Part shown: positions 5,485-7,576 of the stretch, in pieces
Position numbering within the stretch: the stretch's first letter is position 1
Layout of the letters: every line of letters begins with the position of its first letter
From: Oceanospirillaceae bacterium UBA1126
Lineage (GTDB): Bacteria > Pseudomonadota > Gammaproteobacteria > Pseudomonadales > Balneatricaceae
Length of the DNA stretch: 7,576 nucleotides
Direction of reading: 5' to 3'
Assembly: GCA_002312935.1 (NCBI GenBank)
Contig: DCAT01000166.1
Coordinates: 22,082-29,657 of the forward strand
Position numbers and translations under genes: made by a program
Notes under the pieces: model-generated
What the model saw: the letters and a program-made list of their open reading frames with translations, nothing else
What the model was told of the DNA's origin: nothing
The model's database searches: none

Positions 5485-6852
5485 CTACCCCTCCACTTGG
5501 GTTAGGGCCTGATCAAGAGACTTTTTCGTCTTCTCAATCAACTCATCGATTTCTAGCTTGCTAATAATCAGAGGTGGACACATGATCATGCTATCTCCTA
5601 CTGCTCGCATAACTAGGCCATTAGCTAAGGCATAATCACGGCAAATACCGCCAATACCCACTTCCTTGGGATAGTTAGTGTGACTTTCTTTATCTTGTAC
5701 AAGCTCTATCGCCGCCATAAGGCCAATGCCACGAACTTGGCCTACTAGTGGATGATCCAATAATTCAGCTAATCGTTGCTGTAAATAAGGCCCAGTCACA
5801 TCCCGAACCTTCTCTATCAGGCCTTCATTTTCAATAATACTGACATTAGCCGAAGCCACAGCTGCTGCAACAGGGTGACCAGAATAAGTATAACCGTGGG
5901 CAAACTCACCACCCTCAATCACGACCTTAGCCACACGCTCACTAATTAATACGCCACCAATAGGCATGTAGCCAGAAGATAAGCCCTTAGCTATGGTCAT
6001 CAGATCGGCTTCAATACCTAGAGTTTCAGATGCAAACCAATTTCCTGTGCGCCCAAACCCAGTGATCACTTCATCTGCAATAAGCAATATATTGTATTTT
6101 TTACATAGCCTCTGAATTTCTGGCCAGTAGGTCGCTGGAGGCACAATAACAGCACCAGCACCTTGCACTGGTTCACCTATAAAAGCGGCCACATTTTCTG
6201 CACCGCACTCAATAATTTTTGTTTCCAACGCTTGTGCTGCACGCAGACCCAGCTCTTCCTCCGTTTCACCAGCCAAGGCTTCGTGATACCAGTGGGGCTG
6301 CATGATGTGTTCAATACCATCAATAATGCCACCTTGGGAATGCATGCCTTTCATGCCACCTAAGCTCATAGAGGCCATTGTGCTGCCATGGTAGGCATTA
6401 TCACGCGAAATAATGATGCGCTTGCTTGGCTGACCCTTAGCTTGCCAATAATGACGCACCATACGCACATTCGTGTCGTTAGACTCAGACCCAGAACCTG
6501 TAAAAAATACGTGGCTAATGTGCTTAGGTGCTAGCTTTTTGAGCTGTGCAGCTAACTTGATAACAGGGGGGTGGGCAGTGCCAAAAAAGCTGTTGTAGTA
6601 GGGCAGTTCGCGCATTTGCTTGGCGGCAACGTCCGCCAACTCATGACGCCCATAACCAACATTTACACACCAAAGGCCTGCCATACCATCCAGTACTTTG
6701 CCACCTTCAGAATCGTATATATAACAACCATCAGCTCCAGTAATGATACGTGTGCCCTTTTCATGCATGGCTTTTGAATCAGTGAACGGGTGCATGTAAT
6801 GCTGCCGATCTAGCTCTTGTAGGGCTTTAGTGTCGTGTTGTTTTGCGTTCAT
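5485..6852 (-). CDS. spuC: Putrescine--pyruvate aminotransferase (SpuC-type, class III PLP enzyme)
   Basis: This 455-residue cytoplasmic enzyme is a class III (omega) pyridoxal-phosphate aminotransferase. It matches Pseudomonas SpuC along its whole length by recognition: HPFTDSKAMHEKGTRII near the start, MAGLWCVNVGYGR (57-69), the cofactor phosphate loop GSGSESND (119-126), YHGSTMASMSLGG (154-166), GEPVQGAG (227-234), IADEVITGFGRTG (258-270, Asp260 for the pyridine nitrogen), catalytic Lys289 in IAKGLSSGYMPIGG, and YSGHPVAAA (323-331). SpuC moves the amino group of putrescine to pyruvate, giving 4-aminobutanal and alanine on the way to GABA and succinate; close relatives accept cadaverine, spermidine or beta-alanine, so the exact substrate is inferred. 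The ATG at 6852 has AGGAA (6866-6862) 9 nt upstream. It begins 15 nt after the stop of the ligase gene on the same strand, indicating an operon for polyamine breakdown. No lesion is seen. Confidence 0.92.
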   Translation of the reverse strand: MNAKQHDTKALQELDRQHYMHPFTDSKAMHEKGTRIITGADGCYIYDSEGGKVLDGMAGLWCVNVGYGRHELADVAAKQMRELPYYNSFFGTAHPPVIKLAAQLKKLAPKHISHVFFTGSGSESNDTNVRMVRHYWQAKGQPSKRIIISRDNAYHGSTMASMSLGGMKGMHSQGGIIDGIEHIMQPHWYHEALAGETEEELGLRAAQALETKIIECGAENVAAFIGEPVQGAGAVIVPPATYWPEIQRLCKKYNILLIADEVITGFGRTGNWFASETLGIEADLMTIAKGLSSGYMPIGGVLISERVAKVVIEGGEFAHGYTYSGHPVAAAVASANVSIIENEGLIEKVRDVTGPYLQQRLAELLDHPLVGQVRGIGLMAAIELVQDKESHTNYPKEVGIGGICRDYALANGLVMRAVGDSMIMCPPLIISKLEIDELIEKTKKSLDQALTQVEG

Positions 6853-6867
6853 TTTATTAATTTCCTA

Positions 6868-7576
6868 TTACACACTTAGCAGCAGGTATTCACGTTCCCA
6901 TGAACTGATGACCTGCATAAAATTATCATTTTCTTTTTCTTTTACGGCGACATACGCTTTCACGAACCGGTCACCAAATATTTCTCGTAACGGCTCACAC
7001 CGATCTAGCTGAATGAGCGCCTCAGTGAGGCTACGGGGTAATTCCCTAGTACCTTTATCATAAGCACTGCCTTCCACAGGAGCACTAGGCTCCAGCTGTT
7101 CTTTCATGCCTAAATAACCACATGCTAGGGTTGCTGCCATCGCTAAATAAGGATTTGCGTCAGCTCCCCCTACTCGGTTCTCAACGCGAATGTTAGGGCC
7201 AGTTTTTTCTGGCACTCGTAAACCCACAGTGCGGTTATCAAAACCCCAGTGCACATTAACTGGTGCTGACTCGTCCTTCAAAAAGCGTCGATAAGAATTT
7301 ACATTGGGGGCAAATAGTGCAGTGACCGCCTTAGTGTATTTTTGTAAGCCACCGATATAGTGTTTAAGTGATTCACTAATGCCTCCATCTTCCCCCACAA
7401 AGATATTATTGCCGTGAGCGTCCAACACACTTTGATGAATGTGCATGGAACTGCCAGCCTGATTTTGTAATGGCTTAGCCATAAAAGTGGCTGATAGGTT
7501 GTGTTTGAAAGCGGCTTCTCGCAAGGTGCGCTTAAACAGGAACACTTGATCAGCAAGAGATAAAGCTTCGCCATGG
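6868..7576 (-). CDS. Gamma-glutamylpolyamine synthetase-like (glutamine synthetase family), C-terminal half
   Basis: This is the C-terminal half of a glutamine-synthetase-fold ligase. The frame is open from the window edge (first full codon at 7575) to TAA at 6870-6868, giving 235 visible residues of an expected 450 or so. The GTG at 7545 is internal: HGEALSLADQ precedes it and matches the family's 'HGDPLxxADQVFxFKRTVREAA' stretch. Visible catalytic landmarks are MHIHQS (metal site, nt 7446-7429), NVNSYRRF (nt 7305-7282), NRTVGLRVP, then ENRVGGADANPYLAMAA. 'FMAKPLQNQAGSSMH' and the pairing with a SpuC-type aminotransferase favour a PuuA/SpuB/SpuI/PauA-type enzyme over ordinary GlnA. Such enzymes join glutamate to putrescine or another polyamine using ATP, the first step of the gamma-glutamylation route. 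It is the upstream gene of the operon with the aminotransferase; the promoter and any amidotransferase gene (SpuA/PuuD type) would lie outside the window. The exact amine cannot be told. Confidence 0.9.
   Translation of the reverse strand, partial: HGEALSLADQVFLFKRTLREAAFKHNLSATFMAKPLQNQAGSSMHIHQSVLDAHGNNIFVGEDGGISESLKHYIGGLQKYTKAVTALFAPNVNSYRRFLKDESAPVNVHWGFDNRTVGLRVPEKTGPNIRVENRVGGADANPYLAMAATLACGYLGMKEQLEPSAPVEGSAYDKGTRELPRSLTEALIQLDRCEPLREIFGDRFVKAYVAVKEKENDNFMQVISSWEREYLLLSV

Noticed and set aside
7299..7574. Alternative minus-strand frame overlapping the ligase gene
   Set aside because: It is a shadow of the glutamine-synthetase-family frame, which carries the catalytic motifs.

Overview
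The window looks like chromosomal DNA from a gammaproteobacterium, probably a marine or environmental one. The SpuC-type aminotransferase and partner glutamine-synthetase-like ligase resemble the Pseudomonas putrescine genes, and the receptor sensor domain resembles those of Shewanella- and Oceanospirillales-like chemoreceptors. Base composition is moderate. There is no tRNA, rRNA, insertion sequence, phage gene or CRISPR array. The genus cannot be fixed from this sequence alone.

Layout, left to right. (1) Nt 1-727, plus strand: C-terminal part of a YbjJ-like MFS transporter, cut by the window edge. (2) Nt 744-1424, minus strand: a YczE-type five-helix membrane protein, converging on the transporter with a 16-nt gap. 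(3) Nt 1465-2826, minus strand: a membrane receptor with an N-terminal Cache-like sensor half and three HAMP-like units, but no recognisable chemotaxis, kinase or cyclase output. It lies 40 nt upstream of yczE and may share its transcript. (4) Nt 2827-3434: a 608-nt intergenic region. It holds the receptor promoter, a 46-codon remnant of a LysR-family regulator (the DNA-binding end only), and a 17-bp palindrome ahead of the next operon. (5) Nt 3435-5227, plus strand: a LytS-type histidine kinase and LytTR response regulator overlapping by 4 nt. (6) Nt 5228-5484: a convergent spacer with traces of a small, apparently frameshifted minus-strand gene. (7) Nt 5485-7576, minus strand: a SpuC-type putrescine aminotransferase and, 15 nt upstream of it, the C-terminal half of a gamma-glutamyl-polyamine-synthetase-like gene, cut by the window edge.

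The right end is a polyamine (putrescine) catabolism operon. The middle is a self-contained two-component system whose kinase probably senses something in or at the membrane. Its target genes are not evident, although the palindrome at its own promoter is a candidate operator. The stretch from about 1465 to 3280 looks like a zone of gene reduction: a receptor lacking half its sensor and all of its output sits next to a LysR stub.

I do not see a clear new multi-gene system. The most interesting items are the output-less triple-HAMP protein, the LysR remnant, the palindromic operator candidate and the broken small gene at 5237-5460. Functional calls rest on motif recognition by eye; no database search was run.
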